Assembly: GCA_002339135.1 (NCBI GenBank)
Contig: DDJR01000073.1
Location: 689-10,439 of the forward strand
Direction of reading: 5' to 3'
DNA from: Flavobacteriales bacterium UBA2619
Lineage (GTDB): Bacteria; Bacteroidota; Bacteroidia; Flavobacteriales_D; Sanyastnellaceae
Length of the DNA stretch: 9,751 nt
Shown: positions 1 through 5,903 of the stretch, in pieces
Layout of the letters: each line of letters starts with the position of its first letter
Numbering within the stretch: position 1 is the first letter of the stretch
Made by a program: the position numbers and the translations under genes
Notes under the pieces: model-generated
What the model was told of the DNA's origin: nothing
Database searches by the model: none
The model's input: only the letters and a program-made list of their open reading frames with translations

Positions 1-531
1 AATAGTCGTATCGTTTTGGGCAATAGTTAAAAAACAGCAAGTACCATCATCCAAAGTAGCCTCAGGGTTGAAGTTGTTTGCTAAGGAATCCGTGCAGCCG
101 TAGATGTCTTCTTCAACAATCTGCCATAATTGAAATGTTAAACTTCCTGAATTATCACCATACTCTGAATCATAATATTCAAACTCTTCTGAAGTGCCAT
201 TGCTTGTAAAATAATAAAAATAAATATGATTGTCATTGTATACATCAGGATATGGTCTGGCACCAAATTCACCATTCCATAACCAGTGAGCATCATTTCC
301 AGTTGGTTGTTGATTACTTAATTCAAACGCAGCATCGCGATGTGCTGTCCAATTAGCAATACCATAAGTGCCTGATATCTTTAGATAATACTCAGTCCCT
401 GATTCCAAAATTGGTGTGTCAAAATATTGGGAAGAAGAAAATGTCATTGTGAATTCTTCAACGAGGTTTTGGGATTGCATATTTGGAGCAAGTAATAATA
501 TGCTAATAATAAAGAAAAGTGAGGTTCTCAT
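1..531 (-). CDS. Secreted beta-sandwich protein with a Cys-rich GCTD repeat (3' end cut off by window edge)
   Basis: The frame is open for 177 codons from the ATG at 531 to base 1, so the C-terminus lies outside the window. Residues 1-21 form a signal peptide (MRTSLFFIISILLLAP...SQ), giving an exported protein. Residues 25-138 look like a jelly-roll or PA-IL-type beta-sandwich: they contain SGTEYYLKISGTYG, YNDNHIYFYYFTSNG and the closing motif YGDNSGSLTFQLW, a pattern common in secreted carbohydrate-binding modules. Residues 145-166 carry one GCTDSLANNFNPEATLDDG-type repeat with Cys146 and Cys165/166, the same class as the three repeats in the 485-aa protein at 2575-4032. A T9SS sorting domain may follow outside the window, but that is inference. 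Its ATG overlaps the stop of the 59-aa ORF upstream as ATGA, which implies joint transcription and possible translational coupling. The exact ligand or function is not recognisable. Confidence 0.8.
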   Translation of the reverse strand, partial: MRTSLFFIISILLLAPNMQSQNLVEEFTMTFSSSQYFDTPILESGTEYYLKISGTYGIANWTAHRDAAFELSNQQPTGNDAHWLWNGEFGARPYPDVYNDNHIYFYYFTSNGTSEEFEYYDSEYGDNSGSLTFQLWQIVEEDIYGCTDSLANNFNPEATLDDGTCCFLTIAQNDTTI

Positions 532-707
532 TGGTTCTTTGTTTTTGCCGATGTTGAAATAGAAAATGAATTAGTCACCTTTATCATTTCAGGGTTATTC
601 AGACATGAAACAGCATTGGATGAGCAATCAAAGCTCATAGAATAATCGTTCTGTCCATAAAAAGTAACGGAAAGCAAAAACGTGAAGAAAGCAATTAAAT
701 ATCTCAT
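528..707 (-). CDS. 59-aa exported ORF, probably the truncated front of a LamG-type protein
   Basis: The ATG at 707 opens a 59-codon frame ending in TGA at 528-530. Residues 1-19 are a clear signal peptide (MRYLIAFFTFLLSVTFYGQ) similar to those of the other secreted proteins here. Residues 21-57 (NDYSMSFDCSS...NSFSISTSAKT) resemble the first strands of a LamG/concanavalin-like domain, whose usual pattern is YSLSFDGxxDYV...FTISxWVKT. The domain then stops, although LamG needs roughly 150-200 residues. The ORF is therefore probably a remnant: the front of a LamG protein joined by deletion to the start of the next gene. The ATGA overlap with the next gene and the conserved block upstream suggest it is still transcribed. 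A real short secreted peptide is the alternative. No LamG-like sequence continues in this frame past the stop. Confidence 0.5.
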   Translation of the reverse strand: MRYLIAFFTFLLSVTFYGQNDYSMSFDCSSNAVSCLNNPEMIKVTNSFSISTSAKTKNQ

Positions 708-720
708 AGCCTATAATTTA

Positions 721-813
721 GACTTACAAGATACATCTAATCAAGTTTATAGACTCGGCATATCAGAAAGCTTCAGACTAAGAAGTCATTCGCTCTAAGT
801 AACAGCTAGACTA
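721..813 (-). repeat. Upstream repeat copy A (5' of the 59-aa ORF)
   Basis: This stretch aligns without gaps to 1972-2064. By hand count 48 of the first 59 positions and 69 of all 93 match. The shared core includes CTCGGCATATCAG on the plus strand. Read toward the gene it ends with TATCTTGTAAGTCTAAATTAT, about 20 bases before the start codon. It fills most of the gap between the hydrolase stop and the 59-aa start, so it is probably a duplicated promoter or 5' leader. TATCTTG (727-733) is a possible degenerate TAnnTTTG box; no clear -33 element was found. Confidence 0.6.
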
Positions 814-820
814 GAAAGGC

Positions 821-1957
821 TTATTCAAGTACTACTTGACTTCTTAAGACTGAGGTAGAGGTAGACACTTCTAAAGTATACAATCCTTTAGCAAAAACCG
901 ATACATCAATCATCAGTGTCGCAGAGGACTGCGTCTCAAAGACTAGCTTACTAGAAGAGTCATAAAGTTTAATAGTTGTATTAACCCCATTGAAATCACC
1001 CAAATCAACTGTCAAATTAAAAGATACAGGATTAGGATACATCTGCCACGATAAACTTTTTGGAGTTTGCACTTCAAGAGTACAGCTCATATCTAAAGTA
1101 AGTAAATCTTCTGAATTTATTTCAGATTCAAATAGTTCTAATCCCAGTGCATAATCATTAACAAAATAATCCAACCATGGAACGATAACCTTAACGGTTA
1201 ATTCCACTTGTTCTTCATGTGACAATCCTGAAAAACCCAGCTCACCAAAATCACATAAAGTTCCTGTGTCTGCAAAGCCACAATGACCTCCTTCATTTAA
1301 AGACACAAACGCCCTACATGAAGAATTCACGGCTGAATTGTAAATTGGTTCATGTTGTGTATCGGGAGGTGATACCGCATCGGCTGAACCAGAGAGTACT
1401 AAAACAGGAATTGCAATGTTGTCGCCCGCTAAAATTGCGGAGGGCTCTGTATTTGATGGCGCCATCGCAACGACGGCATCTATACTTGAATTCTGAGCTG
1501 CAGCAAGCCAAGAAGCGCCTCCTCCCATGCTATGTCCACCTACAGCGACTCGCCCACTTAATGATTCATCAAGAAAGCCGAGAGAAGCTCCACCAATGAT
1601 TTGATTGGCTACAAATGACAAATCCAATCCAAAGGCTTCGTGATCTGGCATCAGTCCAGTTTCCGTATCCAACGCAACAAATACATAATTTGAATTTACC
1701 AGTAGAAGAGCAAGATCCTCATAATCAGATGCTGACATCAGAAAGCCATGTGCCATAATAAAAACTGGGAAATCTCCACTTGCTGCGGTAGCTTCATCCC
1801 CCGATTCCTCTGCGGGGTACCATACGACGCAAGGTATCTCTCGATTGTCTCTTTCTTCATCGACAATCAACCAATTGGTCTGCCCTAATCCAATTTCTTG
1901 ACCTGCAAAACTTAGACAAATTAAACAAGCTAAAGCAGTAAATAAAAGTCGTTGCAT
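821..1957 (-). CDS. T9SS-secreted alpha/beta hydrolase, cutinase/PETase-like or chlorophyllase-like
   Basis: Start at the ATG at 1957 (378 aa) gives a compact signal peptide (MQRLLFTALACLICLSFAGQ); an in-frame GTG at 1978 would add seven residues. The catalytic domain spans about residues 20-275. It has an oxyanion-type HGF at 70-72, the nucleophile elbow GHSMGGG with Ser143, acid Asp193 in SGSADAVSPP and His225 in GGHCGF. The 50- and 32-residue spacings and the aromatic after HG resemble bacterial cutinase/PETase-type polyester hydrolases and related PAF-acetylhydrolase or chlorophyllase enzymes; the substrate cannot be fixed from sequence. The MAPW tryptophan of PETases is replaced here (MAPSN). 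Residues 307-378 from YPNP onward form a type A T9SS sorting domain, so the enzyme should be exported and attached to the cell surface or released. It lies in a minus-strand run of secreted proteins, with paralogous repeats on both sides. Confidence 0.87.
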   Translation of the reverse strand: MQRLLFTALACLICLSFAGQEIGLGQTNWLIVDEERDNREIPCVVWYPAEESGDEATAASGDFPVFIMAHGFLMSASDYEDLALLLVNSNYVFVALDTETGLMPDHEAFGLDLSFVANQIIGGASLGFLDESLSGRVAVGGHSMGGGASWLAAAQNSSIDAVVAMAPSNTEPSAILAGDNIAIPVLVLSGSADAVSPPDTQHEPIYNSAVNSSCRAFVSLNEGGHCGFADTGTLCDFGELGFSGLSHEEQVELTVKVIVPWLDYFVNDYALGLELFESEINSEDLLTLDMSCTLEVQTPKSLSWQMYPNPVSFNLTVDLGDFNGVNTTIKLYDSSSKLVFETQSSATLMIDVSVFAKGLYTLEVSTSTSVLRSQVVLE

Positions 1958-1971
1958 ATCAAATAATTTTA

Positions 1972-2064
1972 GACTCACAAGATACAGCTATTCAGATTTA
2001 CAGCCTCGGCATATCAGCTAGTTTAAGACTCAGTGTGGCTATGATCTAAGTGACAGGTAAACTA
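1972..2064 (-). repeat. Upstream repeat copy B (5' of the hydrolase)
   Basis: This is the partner of 721-813, in the same orientation and of the same 93-base length. Read toward the hydrolase it ends in TATCTTGTGAGTCTAAAATTAT, about 20 bases before the ATG at 1957. It probably carries the hydrolase promoter or leader. TATCTTG lies at 1978-1984. The conserved GCCGAGGC core contains a small inverted repeat (GCC-GA-GGC), too short to call an operator. Confidence 0.6.
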
Positions 2065-2098
2065 TAAATGCTGAGATGAGCTTCATAAGTTTTGATGT

Positions 2099-2458
2099 TT
2101 ATTCTTCCTCATCTAACGGGAGTAACTTGAAATATTGAGCTTGGAAGCGATTGTCTGAGATGTTGCCCTTCACACGAGCCTTTCTAATGGCTTGGCAAAA
2201 ACCTTCAGATGCATGAGCATTGCCATGGTCATCAATGTTTGAGCCATCAACGAAATAGGCAAAACCGCTAATTCTAACTGCAAGTTCGCAACCTTCTCCA
2301 GAAAGATTAAAGTTGCATTGACCACAAGAGGCATCAACAATCAAAAAGTCAGACTCGTTATATTGAATTGGTATAGAATCTTGAATTGGGATTTGAGATG
2401 TTGTTGGAATCGCAAAAAGAGTCATACAGAACAGAACTACAATTGTGTATTTCATCAT
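2099..2458 (-). CDS. Small exported DUF6370-like Cys-rich protein
   Basis: A 119-aa protein with a signal peptide over residues 1-21 (MMKYTIVVLF...TSQ). Either of two adjacent ATG codons (2458 or 2455) could be the start. The mature part matches what I recall of the DUF6370 family of Bacteroidota: VDASCGQCNFNL (41-52) with Cys45 and Cys48, GCELAVRISG with Cys57, YFVDG (68-72), IDDHGNAHA (75-83) and GFCQAIRKARVKG with Cys88. The CxxC, His78 and His82 could bind a metal or form disulfides, but no biochemical role is known to me. The acidic tail LDEEE is unusual for an exported protein. It sits between the 485-aa protein and the hydrolase, has its own upstream repeat-like gap, and carries no T9SS sorting domain, so it is probably periplasmic. 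Confidence 0.8.
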   Translation of the reverse strand: MMKYTIVVLFCMTLFAIPTTSQIPIQDSIPIQYNESDFLIVDASCGQCNFNLSGEGCELAVRISGFAYFVDGSNIDDHGNAHASEGFCQAIRKARVKGNISDNRFQAQYFKLLPLDEEE

Positions 2459-2464
2459 CTTTAT

Positions 2465-2528
2465 TTAGAGTTATAAGATAAACTATTTTGATTCATAGCC
2501 TTAACAGGTTCTCAAGTTTAGCACTCAG
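2465..2528 (-). repeat. Diverged upstream repeat copy C (5' of the DUF6370-like gene)
   Basis: On the plus strand this runs TTTAGAGTTATAAGATA, then a CATAGCC segment, then CAAGTTTAGCACTCAG. It follows the same order of blocks as 1968-2034 (TTTAGACTCACAAGATA, ACAGCC, CTAGTTTAAGACTCAG) but needs gaps. Read toward the gene it gives TATCTTATAACTCTAAA just before the start at 2458. Similarity is weaker than between copies A and B. Confidence 0.4.
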
Positions 2529-2574
2529 AATGGAACCTTGAAATCAATAAACGAACCGATATACATTCAGTAAG

Positions 2575-4032
2575 CTACTTGATGACCAATTGACTGCGCA
2601 AGACTTGACCCGAGGTAGAAAGCTCTAACGTATACAATCCTTTCGCAAACATCGATACATCAATCAGCAACGTTGAAGAGGATTGCTTCTCATAGATTAT
2701 CTTACTCGATGAATCGAACAGCTTAACAACGGTATTCACGCCAGATAAATCACCCAACTCTACAGTTACGTTGTTTGATGTTGGGTTAGGGTAGATACGC
2801 ACTGTAGATTCATCCATGTCATCCATTGATGTCTGTGGTGTACCTGCACATTCACAATCCTCTTGGATTTCATCATCGAATGTGTTGGAGTCTTCGTCAT
2901 CACAAGATTCTCCAAAGGACACACAATTTCCATTGCAGTCAAAATCACCTAAATAAAAATCTACTGTTGCAAATTCAGTTTCTAATGTATATGAGAAATC
3001 ACCAATCGTGAAGGTGTTTCCAAACCAAACATCAGTAATGTCACATGAAGCGAACATTGACAAAGTGTAGCATCCATCAGGAATACAAATTCCTTGAATA
3101 AATGGTCCTCCAATCACTTCTTGAAAAGACATGTCTATACTGTCTATTGAAAAGAAAACAGAGTTGTGAATTAAGGTGTCGTAATCGACAGAAATAGTTT
3201 GGTATTCTTCAGTGCAGTAAAGACAAGAACCATCGTCAATTGTAATGCTGTCCCCAATATAGTTTAATGCCTCAACATCTGTACAACCAATACAGCTATA
3301 GTCACATGAGAAATCGTTCATTGTAGCTGCAGAGTCGTAATTACATGAACCTGCATCAGTGCACCCCATGATGTAAATACAGGAATTGTCATTTACATCT
3401 GCGGTGGGTTCGTAATTCTCCGCAATAGAATCATTGCATCCGAGTATGGGTTCATCAGCAAAAACACAATCATTATTGATACAACGTATGGCTCTCACCA
3501 AAGCTTGATTGCTTTTCGTGTAAGGATAATCGCCCACACCAATATATTCTCCTGTTAAAGTCGTGAAATTAGAAATCGTCCAAGCATTTCCAACACTCGC
3601 TTGCGTGGAACTCCAATGCAACCCACTCGTCTCCAAAATAGGTTCACCTCCATAGATGTTGATGCAGGAATCAATTAATGTGATCTGTGACATGAGTTGC
3701 CACAACTCTTGCTTTGAAGGTAGAAACCAATCTGAATACCCTCCAGACGAACTGTTAGTACAAACAGCTGCAGCAAATTCACTGCCATATTCAGCAAGAT
3801 TGTTTGTGTTAAATTGTCCTGCACCGATAAATTCTTCGACAGCACCTGAGTGATATACCCAATGCACTCCCCACTCGGATTCAGCTAAATAAGTGGTGTC
3901 CATGATTAATCCGTGTCCTAAAGAATCAGTATAAAAGACAATACCTCCTTGATATAAGTCTCCAACTTGAGGGTCTTGACCGAAGGCACTTAAAGAAATT
4001 AAACACGCTAGAGAAGCAATTTGTAGTCTCAT
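2575..4032 (-). CDS. T9SS-secreted multidomain protein: DUF1566-like domain plus Cys-rich repeats
   Basis: 485 aa from the ATG at 4032. Residues 1-19 are a signal peptide (MRLQIASLACLISLSAFGQ). Residues 23-184 match the DUF1566 / Fibrobacter major paralogous type: VGDLYQGGIVFYTD, then DWFLPSKQELWQL (101-113), LHWSSTQ (138-144) and ALVRAIRC (177-184). Three Cys-rich repeats of the GCTDxxAxNY...DDGSC type begin at 198, 223 and 249. After a segment of about 90 residues with further cysteines comes DCNGNCVSFGESCDDEDSN...CECAGTP (365-398), a motif often placed before the anchor in these proteins. Residues 414-485 (YPNP...) are a type A T9SS sorting domain, 68% identical by hand count to that of the hydrolase downstream. 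It is probably a cell-surface or released protein of binding or adhesive type; no catalytic residues are evident. The 94-base gap upstream contains TATCTTAC, weakly like the leaders of copies A-C. Confidence 0.85.
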   Translation of the reverse strand: MRLQIASLACLISLSAFGQDPQVGDLYQGGIVFYTDSLGHGLIMDTTYLAESEWGVHWVYHSGAVEEFIGAGQFNTNNLAEYGSEFAAAVCTNSSSGGYSDWFLPSKQELWQLMSQITLIDSCINIYGGEPILETSGLHWSSTQASVGNAWTISNFTTLTGEYIGVGDYPYTKSNQALVRAIRCINNDCVFADEPILGCNDSIAENYEPTADVNDNSCIYIMGCTDAGSCNYDSAATMNDFSCDYSCIGCTDVEALNYIGDSITIDDGSCLYCTEEYQTISVDYDTLIHNSVFFSIDSIDMSFQEVIGGPFIQGICIPDGCYTLSMFASCDITDVWFGNTFTIGDFSYTLETEFATVDFYLGDFDCNGNCVSFGESCDDEDSNTFDDEIQEDCECAGTPQTSMDDMDESTVRIYPNPTSNNVTVELGDLSGVNTVVKLFDSSSKIIYEKQSSSTLLIDVSMFAKGLYTLELSTSGQVLRSQLVIK

Positions 4033-4126
4033 GATAATAATTTAGGAAGGATCTTGATGTAAGTCTTGTAAGATAAGTGGAATCTGAATTAAAGTGATTA
4101 AATAGATCAAAAAAAGATAAAATTAT

Positions 4127-4838
4127 TCAAGGTTTTCTCAATTTTCTGATTGCCGCTGAAGAAGTGAACCACAATAAAAACCCACTTATTACAGTGATTC
4201 ATCCCAAAAACGAAAACACCCTCAGTACAATTGTGTTAAAGTTATCTCTAGATTGATAATCCATCGTGTGGGTCATCCATAAAAAATCTAACCAACGCCA
4301 ACCTCGGTGTCTCACAGTTTGGAACTTTCCATCTTTGATAGAAACATAGGCCTTGAGAGCGACATCTGTCTCATAGGATATGACATATGCAGGTAACAAC
4401 TTTTCTCTGTATTCATGATGCTTGCCGGCAGAGTTAATTTATTGAATGGATTCGACAGTTAAACCACTTTTCATAATGAGTGATGCAATAGACAAAGCTT
4501 CACCTTTCGTAATCTTCATTTTCAAACTCCCGTCTGTGGCATTGTAAAGTTGATCTTGGTTGATCTTGGTTGATCCAACAGTAGGGATTGCCCCCGATAA
4601 CCCTTAAAGAGATTGTATGTATATCCTTTGAAACATCAAGCTGAGATGGACCGATCAGATTGACAAAGGTTTGAGGAGTCTATTCTTGGTCTTTAAAATG
4701 ATCTCCATGAATCCCTTCAATATCTGTCCAACTGAAGTACCAACCGCTCACCGTCCAAAATATAAACTGAAGACCTCAAAACAACCCCAAATAACGGTGG
4801 ACTTTTCTTATTTTCAATGATGTTCGTCTCCTTACCAT
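4127..4838 (-). pseudogene. Decayed PepSY-type membrane protein gene
   Basis: Reading from an ATG at 4838 to the terminal TGA at 4127-4129 and deleting one copy of the 10-bp duplication at 4549-4575 gives exactly 233 codons plus stop. The translation reads as a small PepSY-associated membrane protein: RKVHRYLGLF, first membrane segment with FIFWTVSGWYFSWTDIEGIHGDH (25-47, written without its middle stop-free neighbours), a soluble PepSY-like part, LPAYVISYE, DGKFQTVRHRGWRW (166-179), LDFLWMTHTMDY (180-191), RDNFN, and a last membrane segment ITVISGFLLWF. It is broken by in-frame stops at codon 21 (TGA, 4776-4778), 53 (TAG, 4680-4682), 130 (TAA, 4439-4441) and 210 (TGA, 4199-4201), besides the frameshift. 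All three stop types occur, so codon reassignment is not an explanation. Intact relatives are thought to act in the membrane, often near iron or redox genes; none is visible here. Family assignment is from memory of motifs. Confidence 0.85.
4549..4575. repeat. 10-bp tandem duplication that frameshifts the PepSY pseudogene
   Basis: The unit TGATCTTGGT occurs at 4551-4560 and 4561-4570 and continues as TGATC; period-10 identity spans 27 bases. On the coding strand the sequence before and after the duplication reads WINQ and DQLYNATDG in frames that differ by one base; removing one unit joins them as WINQDQLYNATDG. It is therefore an inactivating slippage or duplication event. Confidence 0.85.
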
Positions 4839-4892
4839 GAGTGTTCGAACAACATGCATGCTATATGACAATCACACATCAATGAACTCAAG

Positions 4893-5216
4893 TTAATTGC
4901 ACCCTTCCCCATAATCCACATCTTTCACGCTGTAGTCTTCTCCATAATCGACGATTTTCACTTTGTAATCTTCACCATACTCAACAACCTTCCACAATCC
5001 TACTGAGTTTTCACCATAGCTTACATATTTTATCCTAAGATCTTCTCCATAATCCACAAACTTAACAGAGTAATCTTCTCCATAATCCACAAACTTGATC
5101 TTTCCATAAAGATGACAACCTCCTTCAGCAGGTGATGAATCATAAAATGAACACAAAGTTGCCACAGTGACAAGAACAACTAACAAAACGATGGATTGAT
5201 TAAAGGAAGCTATCAC
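4893..5216 (-). CDS. Small exported VDYGED-repeat protein
   Basis: The longest reading uses a GTG at 5216 (107 aa); no in-frame ATG exists between the upstream stop and this point, and ATT codons lie just before it. Residues 8-22 are a strongly hydrophobic export or anchor segment; Cys22 is not in a good lipobox. The mature part is a tandem array of V-(D/S/E)-YGE units at residues 43, 54, 65, 78, 89 and 100, that is spacings of 11, 11, 13, 11 and 11, with alternating hydrophobic and charged residues (YSVKFVDYGED) suggesting short beta strands. Cys34 and Cys106 bracket the array and could be disulfide bonded. Similar VDYG-repeat proteins occur in Bacteroidota, and the pattern recalls DUF6150, but I do not know a function. 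It lies upstream of the decayed PepSY gene on the same strand. Confidence 0.7.
   Translation of the reverse strand: MIASFNQSIVLLVVLVTVATLCSFYDSSPAEGGCHLYGKIKFVDYGEDYSVKFVDYGEDLRIKYVSYGENSVGLWKVVEYGEDYKVKIVDYGEDYSVKDVDYGEGCN
4905..5102 (-). repeat. Intragenic array of six 33-bp units
   Basis: Plus-strand copies of a TCTTCTCCATAATCCAC-like core recur about every 33 bases, with one 39-base step, and encode the VDYGED units of the small exported protein. The two copies nearest 5041-5091 are identical over that core. All spacings are multiples of three, so copy number can change without breaking the frame. Confidence 0.8.
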
Positions 5217-5501
5217 AATAATTGTCTTTAATAGGTTTGAGCATGTAATGTAGTGAATTGCAAACGAATACCATCAGTTTATCAAGACAGCATTTTTCAA
5301 AGACGTTACTTATACGACACCTTGAAAGCATCTGATTAACCTACCTATCATTGATTAGTCAGAAAGTCTAAACAACTGAGAAACATCTCCAAAAGGAATA
5401 CAATACAAAAACTGTAAATTGAGTTTTACAGATATTTAGCAAAAACTTCCTCAAGTCAGACGTATATTGTGGGCTGTCAAAAAATGACGTTAATTACGAC
5501 C
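5217..5501. other. 285-bp divergent gap without a convincing gene
   Basis: It separates the minus-strand VDYGED-repeat gene from the plus-strand START-like gene and must hold promoters for both. TATATTG at 5463-5469 is a possible incomplete TAnnTTTG box about 32 bases before the preferred START-like start. An 8-bp stem with one G-T pair (5332-5339 with 5355-5362) is probably chance. No ORF with coding character was seen on either strand. Confidence 0.4.
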
Positions 5502-5891
5502 ATGGAGAAAGAAAAATTCCAAATAGAATTCCCAATAAACAGTAGCAAAGGCGTGCTTTACAACTGCATGAGCACACCCAGCGGACTGTCTGAGTGGTTT
5601 TGTGATGATGTGAACATTAAAAAGGACGTGCATACTTTTATTTGGGATGGAAGTGAAGAGGTTGCAAGGCTAGTAACAAAAAAGAAAGATGAGTACGTGA
5701 AGTTTAAGTGGCTTGAATCTGAAGAAGATGAAAGCGACGGAACTTATTTTGAATTGCGCATCAGAGTTGACGAAATGACTGGAGAAAGAGCCATCATCGT
5801 TACTGACTTTGCTGAAGAAGATGATATTGAGGACGCTAGAGAACTTTGGATTGCTCAACTTGACAACCTTCGCAGAGTTCTCGGTGGCTAA
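5502..5891 (+). CDS. START-like (AHSA1-type) domain protein of Bacteroidota
   Basis: 129 aa from the ATG at 5502. The open frame reaches back to a GTG at 5469 and an ATG at 5484, but the family normally begins at the sequence MEKEKFQIEFPINSS. The whole protein is one helix-grip START-like domain (PF19569-type): EFPINSSKGVLY, STPSGLSEWFCDDV (24-37), FIWDGSEEVARL (46-57), VKFKWLESEEDE (66-77), YFELRIRVDEMT, IIVTDFAEEDD (98-108) and the C-terminal helix with LWIAQLDNLRRVLGG. The length equals the usual family length of about 130. Such proteins have a ligand cavity, but the ligand is unknown; it is cytoplasmic. Its stop lies 12 bases from the stop of the converging methyltransferase gene, with no obvious terminator between them. 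Confidence 0.88.
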   Translation: MEKEKFQIEFPINSSKGVLYNCMSTPSGLSEWFCDDVNIKKDVHTFIWDGSEEVARLVTKKKDEYVKFKWLESEEDESDGTYFELRIRVDEMTGERAIIVTDFAEEDDIEDARELWIAQLDNLRRVLGG

Positions 5892-5903
5892 ACGTACTTT
5901 TAA

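Noticed and set aside
1219..1599. 126-aa open frame on the plus strand inside the hydrolase gene
   Set aside because: Antisense shadow of a well-supported gene; the translation is rich in H, Q, L and K without domain character.
1..4032. Phage, CRISPR or defence island
   Set aside because: No array, nuclease, toxin-antitoxin, integrase or phage motif was found; the genes are exported surface-type proteins.
4127..4838. Stop-codon recoding instead of a pseudogene
   Set aside because: TGA, TAG and TAA all interrupt the frame and a 10-bp frameshift is also present; neighbouring genes use standard stops.
4843..4861. Adjacent palindromes GTTCGAAC and CATGCATG upstream of the PepSY pseudogene
   Set aside because: Short self-complementary words are expected by chance and no known Bacteroidota operator matches; too weak to annotate.
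5332..5362. 8-bp stem with a 15-base loop, possible terminator or operator
   Set aside because: Contains a G-T pair, the loop is large, no T tract follows and no gene ends nearby.
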